Both the position numbers and the translations under genes were made by a program. Positions 5,151 through 13,234 of a stretch of DNA of 33,177 nt are shown piece by piece. The first letter of the stretch is position 1. Every line of letters starts with the position of its first letter. The notes beneath the pieces are model-generated. The model was not told where the DNA came from, ran no database searches, and saw only the letters and a program-made list of their open reading frames with translations. The stretch comes from Anaerosolibacter sp. (lineage in GTDB: Bacteria > Bacillota > Clostridia > Peptostreptococcales > Thermotaleaceae): assembly GCF_029240175.1 (NCBI RefSeq), contig NZ_JARBTM010000027.1, forward strand, positions 1-33,177, written 5' to 3'.

Positions 5151-8063
5151 ATGAATAAGTTGATTAGGCTCATTGAAGATGAAGATAAGAGAAATCCTCT
5201 GACGGATGAAGAAATTGCTCTTAGATTGAAGGTTCGAAGAGGAGATGTTATTAAATTAAGACATGAAATGGGGATTAAAGATTCAAGAGAGAGAAAAAAT
5301 GAGTTGCTGGAGCCTGAAATTAGAGGAATTTTAACGAAAAATCCTGCTATCTCCATAAGGGGGATTACAGAAATACTGAATGCGCAGGGATACAAGGTTT
5401 CTCGAAATATAGTTTCTAAATTCTACAGGGAGTATAGCAATATAGATCATGATGAGAGAAAAGATCGTAAGGATAGGGATGGTAATAAAGCTTTGGATGC
5501 TTTTGATACTTTAATTGGGGCAGCAGGAAGTCTTAAACCTCAAATCGAGCTGGCAAAGGCTGCTATACTTTATCCAAACAATGGACTTCATACACTATTA
5601 TATGGTGCTACTGGGGTAGGGAAGAGTGATTTGGCTGAATGTATGTATAAGTTCTCCGTAGAATCAGGCGTTAGAAAAAAGGAAGCACCATTTATTGTAT
5701 TTAACTGTGCAGATTATGCGGAAAATCCCCAACTGTTATTGGCTCAACTATTTGGATACACAAAAGGAGCGTATACAGGGGCAGAAAGTAACAAGGAAGG
5801 TTTAGTGGAAAAAGCTCATACTGGGATTCTTTTTCTTGATGAAGTCCATAGGTTGCCGCCGGAAGGACAGGAAATCCTTTTCCATTTAATTGATAAAGGA
5901 AAGTTTCGTAGATTAGGTGAGACTGGTATTCACAGAGATGTGGAAGTCATGATTATTGCCGCAACAACAGAAGATATAGAATCAACCCTGTTAGCTACAT
6001 TTAGAAGAAGAATTCCTATGGTGATTGAACTCCCAACATTATCCAAAAGGCCATTGGAAGAAAAGCTACAAATCATTAAGAGTTTCTTCCGGAAGGAAGC
6101 CAATCGCATGAACGCTACGATTGTAATTGCTTCCAATGTCCTCACAGCTTTGCTGCTTTATGAGACAAAGGGTAATATAGGCCAACTGCGCTCAGATATT
6201 CAGGTTGTATGCGCCCGGGGCTTCCTTAATTATATGGTTAAGAAAGAAAAAGTGCTGCGAATCGAAATAACGGATCTCTCTAGTCAAGTGCTTAAAGGTT
6301 TACTCAAAATGAACCAATATAGAAATATCGTCGAAAAAATTATTTATGGTGATATTGAGATATGTCCTAGTAAAGATGTATTTGATGATCAATTAAAAGA
6401 ACCAAATTATATGTTTCCTAACGAAATTTATAAAGAGATTGAAGAAAAATATCAGAAGATGGAAAGAAAGGGCATAGATAACCCAATAATTAACAGAATT
6501 CTAGGGGATGAATTGGAATTAAAAATCTCACAACTTGTAAAACAATTTCAACATAATAACAATGCGATGATTAAGCAAGATCTTGAAAAAATAGTGGGAG
6601 AAAAGATTGTCAACTTAGTAGAAAAAATGATGAAGAAAGCAAAAAAGAGAATTCCAAATATTGATGACAGCTTATTCTATTGTCTTGCTACACACCTTTC
6701 AACGTCCTATGAAAGACTAAGACATAATAAGCCTATCAATAATCCTAAACTGAAAATGATTCAGATGGAGTACCCCTTTGAATATGAAATAGCAGAAGAA
6801 ATGAGCAAAATTGCAAGCTACTATTTAGAAATGGATTTGCCTGACGATGAAATAGCATTTATTGCAATGTATTTAAAAACTTATTCAGCCCAAAATCTCT
6901 TAAATGTTCAACATGTGGGCATATTGGTGCTGTCCCATGGTCATGTGGCAGAGGGAATGGCGGCAGTGGCAAATAGACTTTTGGGTGTAGAACATGCGAA
7001 AGCAATTGAAATGTCATTAGACGAATCTCCCGATAAAGCTTTAGAAAGAGCTGTTGATGAAGTAAAGAGATTAGATACGGGTAAAGGCGTATTGCTTCTT
7101 GTTGATATGGGTTCATTGGTTGGATTCGGTAATATTATCACAGAAAGGACTGGGATTAAAACAAGAATCATCAGTAGGGTGGATACAACAATGGTCATTG
7201 ATGCCGTTAGGAAAGCAATGTTACCAGACAGTGACATACATGAAATTGTGGACTCCTTGCAAAGTAAATTTATATGTGAATCCAACTTTGGAGAGAAAAG
7301 GGCGAGAAAACATTCAAAAGTGATTGTAAGCATCTGTTTAACAGGAAAAGGTGCTGCAGAATTAATCAAAAAAGTTATAGACCAACAGCGAAGTCAACGA
7401 AATGAAAATGTGGAAGTTATAACCATAGGTGCCCTAGCAGAATTGAATTTAGATATGGTTATTAACAAGCTGTATGAGAAAAAAGATATTCTAGCAATTG
7501 TAGGGACCATAGATCCTAAAATACCAGGAATACCATTTATATCAGCTAAAGAAATTTTTAGGGGTGATGGGATTGCACGTATAAATCATCTATTCTACAT
7601 CCACGACCATATAAAGGATTATGAAGTAGAAGATCCGTCTCTTCGTAAGCTGATTAGACCTGATCTGATATTCGTGAAATCAGATATTAAGTCCAAAAAT
7701 GAAGTGCTAAATATAATGGCAGAGCAAATGGTCCAACGGGGGTGTGTTACTGAAAACTATATATATTCAGTTTATGAAAGGGAATTGTTGTCACCCACAT
7801 TGTTCAAAAATCAGATCGCTCTTCCCCATGGTAATCCGGAGGAGATTTTAACACCGGCAATTAGCATTGCAACGTTAGCATCACCTATAGAATGGGAAAA
7901 AGGAGAAGAAGTAAGCTGCGTGATCATGTTGGCTTTGAGCCAATACAATAGAAAAGAATTTACTAAGCTATATAGGCTGATCAATGATGAAAAGCTGTTG
8001 GAAAGAATGAATAAAGTAGATCAAACGGAGATGCTGATGGAGGTGCTGTTGGAAAATGACTAA
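5151..8063 (+). CDS. LevR/ManR-type sigma-54 activator with PRD and PTS-like domains
   Basis: The 970-residue protein has these parts in order. An N-terminal DNA-binding region (1-100) contains two helix-turn-helix-like stretches. The AAA+ sigma-54 activator domain (115-370) has Walker A GATGVGKS (152-159), the sigma-54 contact loop GAYTGA (206-211, a GAFTGA variant) and Walker B GILFLDE. A PRD (470-585) contains H515 and H525. An EIIA-Man-like domain (588-690) has H596 in LSHG. An EIIB-Gat-like domain (720-810) has C729 in CLTGKG. The C terminus (840-970) is EIIA-Fru/Mtl-like with H893 in LPHG. LevR itself ends in a second PRD. It probably activates both sigma-54 promoters when the PTS phosphorylation state signals substrate. 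It overlaps the EIIA gene by 8 bases. Confidence 0.92.
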   Translation: MNKLIRLIEDEDKRNPLTDEEIALRLKVRRGDVIKLRHEMGIKDSRERKNELLEPEIRGILTKNPAISIRGITEILNAQGYKVSRNIVSKFYREYSNIDHDERKDRKDRDGNKALDAFDTLIGAAGSLKPQIELAKAAILYPNNGLHTLLYGATGVGKSDLAECMYKFSVESGVRKKEAPFIVFNCADYAENPQLLLAQLFGYTKGAYTGAESNKEGLVEKAHTGILFLDEVHRLPPEGQEILFHLIDKGKFRRLGETGIHRDVEVMIIAATTEDIESTLLATFRRRIPMVIELPTLSKRPLEEKLQIIKSFFRKEANRMNATIVIASNVLTALLLYETKGNIGQLRSDIQVVCARGFLNYMVKKEKVLRIEITDLSSQVLKGLLKMNQYRNIVEKIIYGDIEICPSKDVFDDQLKEPNYMFPNEIYKEIEEKYQKMERKGIDNPIINRILGDELELKISQLVKQFQHNNNAMIKQDLEKIVGEKIVNLVEKMMKKAKKRIPNIDDSLFYCLATHLSTSYERLRHNKPINNPKLKMIQMEYPFEYEIAEEMSKIASYYLEMDLPDDEIAFIAMYLKTYSAQNLLNVQHVGILVLSHGHVAEGMAAVANRLLGVEHAKAIEMSLDESPDKALERAVDEVKRLDTGKGVLLLVDMGSLVGFGNIITERTGIKTRIISRVDTTMVIDAVRKAMLPDSDIHEIVDSLQSKFICESNFGEKRARKHSKVIVSICLTGKGAAELIKKVIDQQRSQRNENVEVITIGALAELNLDMVINKLYEKKDILAIVGTIDPKIPGIPFISAKEIFRGDGIARINHLFYIHDHIKDYEVEDPSLRKLIRPDLIFVKSDIKSKNEVLNIMAEQMVQRGCVTENYIYSVYERELLSPTLFKNQIALPHGNPEEILTPAISIATLASPIEWEKGEEVSCVIMLALSQYNRKEFTKLYRLINDEKLLERMNKVDQTEMLMEVLLEND

Positions 8064-8526
8064 ATTCTTTTTTGATGAAAGGGTAGTACATATTGGATTA
8101 TCAGCGGTGGAGGATATAGGTGTATTAAAGAAAATGGCCGATGCACTCCAACACGCAGGTTATGTGAAAGATAGCTTTTCACAAGCGATAATCCAGCGAG
8201 AGAAGATATTTGCCACAGGACTCCCTTTGGAAGTTTATGGTGTAGCTATTCCACATACAGATCCCCATCATGTTGAAGTTGAAATGATCTCCATTGCTAC
8301 ATTAAAGGAACCTATTTCTTTTGGTGTGATGGGCAATCCTGAAGAGAAAATAGCTGTTAATATCGTGTTTATGTTGGCAATGAAGGATAGCAGCGCACAA
8401 TTAGAGCTGTTAGCAACTTTGATGTGCATCATCCAAGACACATCGATACTAAAGAAGATATATGAAACACAGAACCCTAGAGAATTGATGGCACTTCTGT
8501 CTACAAGTATGGACAAATTCATCTAA
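8056..8526 (+). CDS. PTS EIIA component, fructose/galactitol type
   Basis: The 156 residues form a single EIIA type-2 domain. The phosphoacceptor histidine is H67 in the motif VAIPHTD, and downstream hydrophobic strands match EIIA-Ntr/Gat folds. It accepts phosphate from HPr and passes it to the EIIB encoded next. Its start lies inside the end of the regulator gene, suggesting translational coupling. It is the second EIIA-2 domain in a row, since the regulator ends in one, so duplication is possible. Confidence 0.9.
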   Translation: MTKFFFDERVVHIGLSAVEDIGVLKKMADALQHAGYVKDSFSQAIIQREKIFATGLPLEVYGVAIPHTDPHHVEVEMISIATLKEPISFGVMGNPEEKIAVNIVFMLAMKDSSAQLELLATLMCIIQDTSILKKIYETQNPRELMALLSTSMDKFI

Positions 8527-8545
8527 ATAAGAAGGAGGTGAAAGT

Positions 8546-8848
8546 ATGAGAAAATTTAAGGTTTTAACTGTATGTGGCACAGGGATTGCTACATCCACTG
8601 TTGCGGCAGAAAAAACAAAAGAGATGCTGAAGGCTAGAGGCATAGATGTAGAGGTAATAGAGGCAAAGGCATCGGAAGTAGCGTCTAAGGTACAGGTATT
8701 CAATCCAGATGTGATTGTTCACACTACACCAGTTAGTGAAAGTGCTGCACCTGGTATTAAAAAATTTAGGGGACTGCAATTCCTCACAGGGATAGGCATG
8801 GATAAACTAGCCGATGAAATTGCAGCATATTTAAAGAATTTGGAGTAG
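8546..8848 (+). CDS. PTS EIIB component, galactitol family
   Basis: The 100-residue product has the P-loop phosphocysteine C10 in LTVCGTGIATS near the N terminus, the signature of galactitol-type EIIB. It carries phosphate from the EIIA to the sugar bound by EIIC. A strong AAGGAGGTGA precedes the ATG, 19 bases after the EIIA stop. Length is typical for the family. Confidence 0.92.
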   Translation: MRKFKVLTVCGTGIATSTVAAEKTKEMLKARGIDVEVIEAKASEVASKVQVFNPDVIVHTTPVSESAAPGIKKFRGLQFLTGIGMDKLADEIAAYLKNLE

Positions 8849-8882
8849 ATTCCCGTTTTAAAAATGAGGAGGGGGATTTTCA

Positions 8883-10133
8883 ATGAGTATAATCCAATTT
8901 ATTCTCGATCTAGGTCCAACGGTCATGATGCCTGTCATCATCACGTTATTGGGACTTTTGTTTAGACAAAAGATTTCAAAAGCATTCCGCGCAGGATTAA
9001 CGATTGGAATCGGGTTTGCTGGTATAAATCTAGTAATTGGACTTTTGGTTTCGAATCTTTCGCCTGCAACCCAAGCCATGGTTAAAAACTGGAATCTCAG
9101 TCTAGATGTTATGGATGTAGGTTGGCCGATCTCAGCTGCCATTAGCTTTGGTACCACCATTGTGCCAGCCGTATTCTTATTAGGCTTTGCAATCAATATT
9201 ATCATGCTGGCATTTAACTGGACTAAGACCATGAACGTGGATCTTTGGAACTATTGGCATTTCATCTTTACTGGTGCCTTGGTAATGTTTGCAACCGATA
9301 GTTTGGTTCTTGGATTGGTTGCAGCAGGATTAACCATTATTATCATCCTAAAACTTGCAGACTGGACTGCCCCTTATGTACAGGACTTCTTTGGGTTGGA
9401 TGGCGTATCCTTACCCCATACAGAAACTGTATCATGGGCACCTTTAGGTATTGGAATCAATAAAATCCTTGAACGGATTCCAGGAATCAATAAAATCGAA
9501 TTGGATACAGAAATGATCCAGAAACGATTTGGATTGTTTGGTGAACCGATGCTTATGGGTCTATTGTTAGGTGGTGCCATTGGCGCTGTAGCAAGATATG
9601 ACTTGAAAGGAATTATCCAGCTTGGCATAAGTATGGCTGCAGTAATGTTCCTCATGCCGAGAATGGTAAGAATCCTAATGGAAGGTCTTATTCCTCTATC
9701 TGAAAGTGCAAGGGATTTTATTAGTGCTAGATTCCCAGGAAAAGAAGTATTTATTGGATTGGATGCTGCGATTGCCATAGGTCATCCTGCTGTTATAGCT
9801 ACAGGATTGGTAATGATTCCTATAACCCTCTTATTAGCGGCCATTCTTCCAGGAAATAGGTTGTTACCATTTACAGATCTAGCTATCTTACCATTCTTTA
9901 TGATTTGGGCAGTTGCTCCATCCAAAGGAAATGTGTTTAGAGGGATAATTACCGGCACAATTTTTATGATTGGAATTCTCTATATTGGAACAGCCATATC
10001 TGGTGTTTCAACAATAATGGCACAAAGTGTAGGATTTGCCTTCCCAGAAGGAACCGCAGAAATTTCCTCCCTTGATGGAGGCGCTCATTTAGTACCATAT
10101 ATTATCTACAAAATAATCGAGCTAATTTTCTAA
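8883..10133 (+). CDS. PTS EIIC component, galactitol family permease
   Basis: The 416-residue product is strongly hydrophobic throughout, with about ten membrane-spanning stretches, for example near residues 15-60 and in the C-terminal third. It resembles the GatC/EIIC-Gat family, usually 420-450 residues. It would move a sugar alcohol or related sugar across the membrane with phosphorylation by the EIIB. RBS GAGGAGGGGG lies before the ATG. Known family substrates include galactitol and some pentitols, and specificity cannot be deduced here. A long hairpin lies 14 bases after its stop. Confidence 0.9.
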   Translation: MSIIQFILDLGPTVMMPVIITLLGLLFRQKISKAFRAGLTIGIGFAGINLVIGLLVSNLSPATQAMVKNWNLSLDVMDVGWPISAAISFGTTIVPAVFLLGFAINIIMLAFNWTKTMNVDLWNYWHFIFTGALVMFATDSLVLGLVAAGLTIIIILKLADWTAPYVQDFFGLDGVSLPHTETVSWAPLGIGINKILERIPGINKIELDTEMIQKRFGLFGEPMLMGLLLGGAIGAVARYDLKGIIQLGISMAAVMFLMPRMVRILMEGLIPLSESARDFISARFPGKEVFIGLDAAIAIGHPAVIATGLVMIPITLLLAAILPGNRLLPFTDLAILPFFMIWAVAPSKGNVFRGIITGTIFMIGILYIGTAISGVSTIMAQSVGFAFPEGTAEISSLDGGAHLVPYIIYKIIELIF

Positions 10134-10146
10134 GATATGAATAGAT

Positions 10147-10180
10147 TTAGAGCCATTAAGTACTCACTTAATGGCTCTAA
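10147..10180 (+). other. 15-bp hairpin after EIIC without a U tract
   Basis: Bases 10147-10161 pair perfectly with 10166-10180 (core AGAGCCATTAAGT) around loop ACTC. No T run follows, so efficient intrinsic termination is unlikely. It may be an mRNA-stabilising or processing element that sets PTS and enzyme levels apart within one operon. Confidence 0.65.
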
Positions 10181-10293
10181 CACCTATAGACAGTGGAAAG
10201 GGTTTTCCTGGCCTGTAGGATGGCGTTATTTCGAGTCTTAAAAGGATAATACAGTTTTCATAGATTATCTATTCTATAAAAGGGGGCATTTTT

Positions 10294-11331
10294 ATGAATG
10301 GGAAAATGAGAGCGATGATGTTTTATGCACCAGGGGACGTGAGGTTTGAGGAAACAGATATACCTAGACCAAATGACGATGAAATATTGGTTAAGGTGAG
10401 AGCTGCCACTACATGCGGTACGGACTTAAAAACCTATCGAAGGGGGCATCCATCCATCATTAAAACTGTACCTTCCACCTTCGGACATGAATTTTCTGGA
10501 GAGGTCGTAGAAGTCGGAAAAAATGTTCAAAAATTCCAAGTAGGAGATCGGGTTGTAGGAGCAAATTCAGCGCCTTGTTTTCACTGCTATAACTGTAGGC
10601 AGGGGATGTACAGCTTATGTGAAAATCTAGAATTTTTAAATGGTGCCTATTCTGAATATGTTGTTGTACCGAAGCAAATTGTAAAGCACAACTACTATAA
10701 GATACCTGAAGGTTTAGATTATAGGGAGGCAGCTCTGGTAGAGCCACTGGCTTGTGCCCTTCATGGCATTGAGCGAACACCTATCCGAGTAGGCGACACT
10801 GTAGCAGTTATCGGAGCAGGGCCAATTGGCCTAATGTTTGTCAAACTAGCAACACTAAAAGGGGCAACTGTCATATCCGTTGATCTATCAGATTATCGAT
10901 TGGAGGAAGCGAAAAAGTTCGGCGCTAGACTCACTGTAAATGCTGAAAAAGGAAATACCGTTGAAGTAGTTAAGGGGATGACTGAAGAAGGCAAAGGTCC
11001 AGATGTAGTAATTGAGGCAACTGGTTTCCCAGAGGTTTGGGAACAGGCTGTAAATATGGTCAGACCAGGCGGCATTGTAAACCTATTTGGCGGTACAAAA
11101 AAGGATACAAACTTTAATATTGATTGTCAATGGTTCCACTATGCAGAGATTACAGTAAAGGCTGTTTTCCATCATACTCCGTATCATATCAAAAAGGCGT
11201 TAGAATTATTGTCAACGGGTCAAGTGGATGGAAGTATGTTCATATCTGGAGAATATCCATTAGAGCAGACATTAGAAGCCTTAGAGCGGATTGGGAGACA
11301 AGAGGGAATTAAATACGCAATCATTCCTTAA
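10294..11331 (+). CDS. Zinc-dependent medium-chain (polyol) dehydrogenase 1
   Basis: The 345 residues form a standard medium-chain dehydrogenase. Catalytic zinc ligands C41, H65-E66 and E150 are present. The structural zinc motif C95-x2-C98-x2-C101-x7-C109 is intact, and the NAD-binding GAGPIG lies at 174-179. The best relatives by eye are the sorbitol/galactitol-1-phosphate dehydrogenase group. Next to a galactitol-type PTS it is a good candidate for oxidising the imported polyol phosphate to a ketose phosphate. The AAAGGGGG RBS selects the ATG. A 160-base gap with a hairpin separates it from EIIC. Confidence 0.88.
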   Translation: MNGKMRAMMFYAPGDVRFEETDIPRPNDDEILVKVRAATTCGTDLKTYRRGHPSIIKTVPSTFGHEFSGEVVEVGKNVQKFQVGDRVVGANSAPCFHCYNCRQGMYSLCENLEFLNGAYSEYVVVPKQIVKHNYYKIPEGLDYREAALVEPLACALHGIERTPIRVGDTVAVIGAGPIGLMFVKLATLKGATVISVDLSDYRLEEAKKFGARLTVNAEKGNTVEVVKGMTEEGKGPDVVIEATGFPEVWEQAVNMVRPGGIVNLFGGTKKDTNFNIDCQWFHYAEITVKAVFHHTPYHIKKALELLSTGQVDGSMFISGEYPLEQTLEALERIGRQEGIKYAIIP

Positions 11332-11392
11332 AGTTCGGAAAAAGGGAATCACTGACTCAAAAGAATAAGAAGTATGTTGGGAGGGATTTTCT

Positions 11393-11602
11393 TTGATTTA
11401 CGAGCTAATGCGTGCTGCTTCAGGTAAATATCTAGGAAGTTTAATTGATCAGTATATTGCCCATCAGACCATGTTGAATTTAATAGTGGTCATCGCAGGC
11501 TTTTTTTGGATTACCTATAAGCATAAACATGGAACTGTAAAAGATGGTGGCAGAAACAACTTTTTGGGGTTGGAACTAACAAGAAACAAAAAGGAGACTT
11601 AG
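11393..11602 (+). CDS. Small single-span membrane protein of unknown function
   Basis: The 69-residue ORF starts at TTG 11393, placed 6-7 bases after GGGAGGG; an ATG lies five codons in. Residues 28-42 (NLIVVIAGFFWITYK) form one likely membrane helix with basic residues after it, so the C terminus is probably cytoplasmic. It is co-directional with the PTS genes and lies between dehydrogenase 1 and HPr. I recognise no family. It could be a small PTS accessory protein, or a chance ORF with a good RBS. Confidence 0.55.
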   Translation: MIYELMRAASGKYLGSLIDQYIAHQTMLNLIVVIAGFFWITYKHKHGTVKDGGRNNFLGLELTRNKKET

Positions 11603-11678
11603 CATAGTAGAAGATTGCAGAATGACATTTACTGGCACAAGAATATAATATAGACCATCCGAAAACGGGGGAGATATC

Positions 11679-11945
11679 ATGTATGAAGAGAAAGTAGTCT
11701 TGGAGAACGAGGCGGGTCTCCATGCGAGGCCAGCATCGCTTTTTATACAAAGAGCATCAGAGTATAAATCAAATATTAATATTATAAAAGATAGCACTAG
11801 ATGTAATGGGAAATCTATCATCTCAGTTTTATCCCTTGGAGCAAAAAAGGGTGTAGAGATTACAATTCGGGGAGATGGAGTCGATGAAAAGGAGGCCGTG
11901 ATAAGCTTGGTAAAACTTGTAAAAACAGGTTTCGGTGAAAAATAG
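11679..11945 (+). CDS. HPr-family phosphocarrier protein in the PTS operon
   Basis: The 88-residue product has the HPr active site, H15 in AGLHARPAS, and a regulatory serine S46 in GKSIISVLSLG at the canonical position. HPr passes phosphate from enzyme I to EIIA domains, and S46 is the site of HPr kinase in Firmicutes. No ptsI is nearby, so this is probably a second, operon-specific HPr rather than the general one. It could also phosphorylate the PRD and EIIA-like domains of the LevR-type regulator. RBS GGGGGAGA precedes the ATG. Confidence 0.92.
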   Translation: MYEEKVVLENEAGLHARPASLFIQRASEYKSNINIIKDSTRCNGKSIISVLSLGAKKGVEITIRGDGVDEKEAVISLVKLVKTGFGEK

Positions 11946-12177
11946 TACGGAAAGTTTCTAGTCTTTGTTTATATATAGGAAATTATGGTCACATAATGCG
12001 TTATATATGGGGTGCGCAGAGAAGATTTCCTCTTTCCCCCATTGAACTTCACTTCCCATGGGCTTACGAAAGATGTAAAGTTTAAGGGTAGTTGGCTCAT
12101 ACATGACCGATGAAGAATAAGTGACGAAAGAAATAGAAAAATATAGATCAATAGGATGTTTATAGGGAGGGAGATTC

Positions 12178-13221
12178 TTGAAAGCATTGGTAAAGAAAAC
12201 ACCCTATGCAAAGGATACCTACCTGGAAGATATACCTAAGCCCAAAGCAGGGCATAACCAGGTCGTAGTAAAAGTAGAATCAGCGGGCCTTTGTGGAACA
12301 GATATAAAATTCTATAATACTGATATGGGAAAAACAAAGCTGGAGACACCTGTTGTGATTGGACACGAAGGTTGTGGGAAGATTGTTGAAGTAGGAGAAG
12401 GCGTGCGTGGCCTTATTGTGGGAGATAGAGTTGTATGTGAGACCTCCTTTTATCATTGTGGAAGATGCTTATATTGTATGACTGGTTATCATAATATGTG
12501 TACGAATAATAGAACTAGTCTTGGCTCAAAAGTAGATGGCTTTTTTGCACAATATATCCTTTGTAATGCTGATTTTGTTCATAAGATCCCTGATAACATA
12601 ACCTACGATGAGGGTGCTATGATGGAGCCTCTTGCGTGCTGTGTCCATGCAGTGTTAGAAAGATCATCCATAAAACCAATGGATAACTGTGTCATATTTG
12701 GACCTGGACCCATTGGAATATTAACTGCACAAGTTGCTAAAGCAGCTGGGGCACAAGTTGTTTTAGTAGGTACAAAGCATAGTGAAAAAAGATTGGATTT
12801 GGCGAAGAAAATGGGTATTGAGAGAACCCTTGTTTTTGATGAAATTAACCTAATGCACCAAATTCAGATGTTTACAAGCGGATTGGGTGCTGATGTGATA
12901 TTCGAATGTTCTGGTTCTGAAGATGCATTGAAACAAAGCTTAAAGAGTATCAAAAAGTTGGGTGAAATAGTTCTCATGGCTGCTCCAACGGGATGCCATA
13001 TAAATCTATGGGATGACTTGGTTCTAAGGGATGTAAATATCGTGTCATCTCTTTCTTCCAAGACAAGTTCATGGAGAACAGCCATAGCGCTAGTGGAGTC
13101 AAAAAAAATAAGCCTAATGGATCTAATCAGTCATAGACTTACAATAGATCATTGGAAAACAGCTTTTGAATTGGGAAGTTCTAAGGAATGCATGAAGATC
13201 ATGATCTATCCCAATGGATAA
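12178..13221 (+). CDS. Zinc-dependent medium-chain (polyol) dehydrogenase 2
   Basis: The 347-residue protein starts at TTG behind GGGAGGGAG. Catalytic zinc ligands C39, H63-E64 and E150 and the structural cysteines C94, C97, C100 and C108 are all present. GPGPIG (175-180) marks the NAD fold. It resembles the sorbitol/xylitol dehydrogenase and threonine dehydrogenase group, and differs clearly from dehydrogenase 1. Two such enzymes suggest two oxidation steps, or one acting on the phosphorylated and one on the free polyol. The kinase gene starts 13 bases after its stop. Confidence 0.87.
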   Translation: MKALVKKTPYAKDTYLEDIPKPKAGHNQVVVKVESAGLCGTDIKFYNTDMGKTKLETPVVIGHEGCGKIVEVGEGVRGLIVGDRVVCETSFYHCGRCLYCMTGYHNMCTNNRTSLGSKVDGFFAQYILCNADFVHKIPDNITYDEGAMMEPLACCVHAVLERSSIKPMDNCVIFGPGPIGILTAQVAKAAGAQVVLVGTKHSEKRLDLAKKMGIERTLVFDEINLMHQIQMFTSGLGADVIFECSGSEDALKQSLKSIKKLGEIVLMAAPTGCHINLWDDLVLRDVNIVSSLSSKTSSWRTAIALVESKKISLMDLISHRLTIDHWKTAFELGSSKECMKIMIYPNG

Positions 13222-13234
13222 AGGGGGAATCTTT

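Noticed and set aside
6941-7369. 142-codon minus-strand ORF inside the LevR-type gene
   Set aside because: It is antisense to well-conserved PTS-like domains, has no good RBS or recognisable motif, and is a shadow frame.
10208-10226. TGGCC...ATGGC upstream of dehydrogenase 1 as a sigma-54 promoter
   Set aside because: Spacing between GG and GC is 11 bases and the -12 element lacks TTGC.
11633-11648. TGGCAC upstream of the HPr gene as a third sigma-54 promoter
   Set aside because: TGGCAC is followed after five bases by TATAA, not TTGC, so the invariant -12 GC is missing.
11986-12000. TGGTCAC...TGC upstream of dehydrogenase 2 as a sigma-54 promoter
   Set aside because: Only 9 bases separate GG and GC; sigma-54 promoters need 10, and the -24 element is also poor.
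13214-13234. ATG 13214 as the FGGY kinase start
   Set aside because: It precedes the AAGGGGG ribosome binding site and overlaps the previous gene; GTG 13235 is correctly spaced and starts the FGGY fold.
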